The position numbers and the translations under genes were made by a program. From Streptomyces sp. S465 (lineage in GTDB: Bacteria > Actinomycetota > Actinomycetes > Streptomycetales > Streptomycetaceae): a stretch of DNA of 64,000 nt. Shown here in pieces: positions 62,163 to 64,000 of this stretch. The notes below the pieces were generated by a model. The model was not told where the DNA came from, did no database searches, and saw only the letters and a program-made list of their open reading frames with translations. The stretch's first letter is position 1, and every line of letters starts with the position of its first letter. The stretch covers positions 7,000,001-7,064,000 of the forward strand of contig NZ_CP114036.1 in the NCBI RefSeq assembly GCF_026898115.1, read 5' to 3'.

Positions 62163-64000
62163 TTACGCCGGGACGCTCGCCACGCCCGGAGCCAGGAACG
62201 TCTTGCCGTTCACCCGCTCCGAGATGCCCTCGCGGTCCAGGTACGGCGTGATGCCGCCCAGGTGGAAGGGCCAGCCCGCGCCGGTGATCAGGCACAGGTC
62301 GATGTCCTGCGCCTCGGCGACGACGCCCTCCTCGAGCATCAGGCCGATCTCCTGCGCCACGGCGTCCAGCACCCGGGCGCGCACCTGCTCCTCGGTCAGG
62401 ACGGTGTCGCCCTGCTGGAGCAGCGCGGCGACCTCCGGGTCCAGCTCCGGCTTTCCGGAGTCGTGCACGTAGAAGCCGCGCTTGCCCGCCTCGACCACGC
62501 GCTTGAGGTTCTCCGAGACCGTGAAGCGGTCCGGGAACGCGCCGTGCAGCGTCTCGGAGACGTGCAGACCGATCGCCGGGCCGACCAGCTCCAGCAGTAC
62601 CAGCGGGGACATCGGCAGCCCCAGCGGCTCCACCGCGCGCTCGGCGACCTCGACCGGGGTGCCCTCGTCGATGACGTTCTGGATCTCGCCCATGAAGCGG
62701 GTCAGGATCCGGTTGACCACGAACGCGGGGGCGTCCTTGACCAGGACGGCGGTCTTCTTCAGCTTCTTGGCCACGCCGAAGGCGGTGGCCAGCGCCGCGT
62801 CATCGGTCTTCTCACCGCGGACGATCTCCAGCAGCGGCAGGATCGCGACCGGGTTGAAGAAGTGGAAGCCCACGACCCGCTCGGGGTGCTTGAGCTGGGA
62901 CGCCATCTCGGACACCGACAGCGAGGAGGTGTTGGTGGCGAGGATGGCGTGCTCCGGCACGACCGCCTCGACCTCGGCGAACACCTGCTGCTTGACGCCC
63001 ATCTCCTCGAAGACGGCCTCGATGACGAAGTCGGCGTCAGAGAAGGCGGCGGCCTTGTCCAGCGACCCGGTCACCGCGGCCTTGAGCCGGTTGGCCTTGT
63101 CCTGGTTGATCCGGCCCTTGAGCAGCAGCTTGTCGATCTCGCCGTGGACATAGCCCACACCCTTGTCGACGCGCTCCTGGTCGATGTCGGTCAGCACGAC
63201 CGGCACCTCCAGCCGCCGCGCGAACAGCAGCGCCAGCTGCGAGGCCATCAGGCCCGCGCCCACGACACCCACCTTGGAGACCGGGCGCGCCAGCGACTTG
63301 TCCGGGGCGCCGGCCGGGCGCTTGCCGCGCTTCTGCACCAGGTTGAAAGCGTAGATGCCGCTGCGCAGCTCGCCGCCCATGATCAGGTCGGCGAGCGCCT
63401 TCTCCTCGGCCTCATAGCCGCGGGCGAGGTCGCCGTTGCGGGCGGCGTCGATGATCTCCAGCGCGCGGTAGGCGGCCGGGGCCGCCCCGTGCACCTTGCT
63501 GTCGGCGATGGCCCGGCCGCGCACGATGGCCTCGTGCCACGCGTCACCGCGGTCGATCTCGGGCCGTACGACCTCGATCTCGCCCTTGAGGACGGAGGCG
63601 GTCCAGATCAGCGACTGCTCCAGGAAGTCCGCGCCCTCGAAGATCGCGTCCGCGATCCCGAGCTCGTAGACCTGCTCGCCCCTCAGCTGCTTGTTCTGGT
63701 TGAGGGAGTTCTCGATGATGACCGAGACCGCGCGGTCGGCGCCGATCAGGTTCGGCAGCAGGGTGCAGCCGCCCCAGCCGGGGACCAGGCCCAGGAACAC
63801 CTCGGGCAGCGAGAAGGCGGGCAGGGCCGCGGAGACGGTGCGGTAGGAGCAGTGCAGCCCGACCTCGACGCCACCGCCCATCGCCGCGCCGTTGTAGTAC
63901 GCGAAGGTGGGCACGGCCAGGTTGGCCAGCCGCTTGAAGACGTCGTGGCCGCCCTTGGCGATGGCCAGCGCGTCCTCGTGGCGCTTCAGCAGCTCGACGC
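62163..64000 (-). CDS. fadB: Fatty-acid oxidation multifunctional enzyme (FadB/FadJ type), 5'-truncated
   Basis: The last 612 or so codons of a bifunctional enoyl-CoA hydratase/3-hydroxyacyl-CoA dehydrogenase of beta-oxidation. The frame is open to the window edge. The hydratase half shows the crotonase oxyanion region NGAAMGGGVEVGLHC and the catalytic Glu in FSLPEVFLGLVPGWGG. The dehydrogenase half begins with the NAD motif VGVVGAGLMASQLAL and continues with NTSSLSVSEMA and the catalytic His in VVGFHFFNP; a C-terminal 3HCDH domain ends the protein. The partner thiolase is expected just upstream, outside the window. Confidence 0.95.
   Translation of the reverse strand, partial: VELLKRHEDALAIAKGGHDVFKRLANLAVPTFAYYNGAAMGGGVEVGLHCSYRTVSAALPAFSLPEVFLGLVPGWGGCTLLPNLIGADRAVSVIIENSLNQNKQLRGEQVYELGIADAIFEGADFLEQSLIWTASVLKGEIEVVRPEIDRGDAWHEAIVRGRAIADSKVHGAAPAAYRALEIIDAARNGDLARGYEAEEKALADLIMGGELRSGIYAFNLVQKRGKRPAGAPDKSLARPVSKVGVVGAGLMASQLALLFARRLEVPVVLTDIDQERVDKGVGYVHGEIDKLLLKGRINQDKANRLKAAVTGSLDKAAAFSDADFVIEAVFEEMGVKQQVFAEVEAVVPEHAILATNTSSLSVSEMASQLKHPERVVGFHFFNPVAILPLLEIVRGEKTDDAALATAFGVAKKLKKTAVLVKDAPAFVVNRILTRFMGEIQNVIDEGTPVEVAERAVEPLGLPMSPLVLLELVGPAIGLHVSETLHGAFPDRFTVSENLKRVVEAGKRGFYVHDSGKPELDPEVAALLQQGDTVLTEEQVRARVLDAVAQEIGLMLEEGVVAEAQDIDLCLITGAGWPFHLGGITPYLDREGISERVNGKTFLAPGVASVPA

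Overview
The window is high-G+C actinobacterial chromosome, almost certainly Streptomyces. Third codon positions are nearly all G or C, GTG starts and AGGAGG-type ribosome sites are common, and the gene order from arcA/arcB through an HTH-MurA fusion, acnA, ngcEFG, a ROK regulator, xylFGH, dxs and a cationic amino acid permease to fadB matches, from memory, the SCO5975-SCO6026 part of the S. coelicolor chromosome core. No tRNA, rRNA, CRISPR array or intact insertion sequence was recognised.

Layout. 1-5.2 kb: the end of a homocysteine methyltransferase, then the overlapping RNA-repair pair hen1-pnkp. 5.4-9.5 kb: a GlxA-type regulator divergent from a DHA2 efflux pump, a Crp-like regulator and a VOC protein. 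9.9-14.3 kb: an orphan gene pair (798-aa protein with a degenerate P-loop, then a tail-anchored protein with a collagen-like stalk), followed by nearly 1 kb of tandem-repeat DNA. 14.3-18.8 kb: arginine deiminase and ornithine carbamoyltransferase, an RsbW-like ATPase, a small membrane protein and an FHA protein.

18.8-27.6 kb looks like a decaying accessory island for sugar and sugar-acid metabolism: a GH15 gene split by one extra C, a divergent G6PDH-family gene, a gluconokinase relic, a universal stress protein, a D-2-hydroxyacid dehydrogenase overlapping an aldonate-type IlvD/Edd dehydratase, and a broken second stress protein. Core order resumes with the HTH-MurA fusion, a DUF1648/GntR pair, a Uma2 nuclease, a LysR regulator and aconitase.

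35-58 kb is built around carbohydrate capture. Two secreted GH92 mannosidases carry the same 12-bp palindrome in their promoters. The ngcEFG importer for N-acetylglucosamine/chitobiose has a DasR-like site upstream. A ROK regulator sits between it and the xylFGH importer, whose promoter has its own long dyad. Neither ngcEFG nor any other gene here supplies the ATPase that NgcFG needs, so a shared MsiK-type ATPase elsewhere is implied. dxs, a permease, a NYN-domain protein divergent from a propeller-like protein, and the 5'-truncated fadB close the window.

A recurrent feature is short tandem-repeat DNA, often starting at or across gene 3' ends (776, 5172/5389, 13413, 35890, 60006) or expanding N-terminal coding segments.
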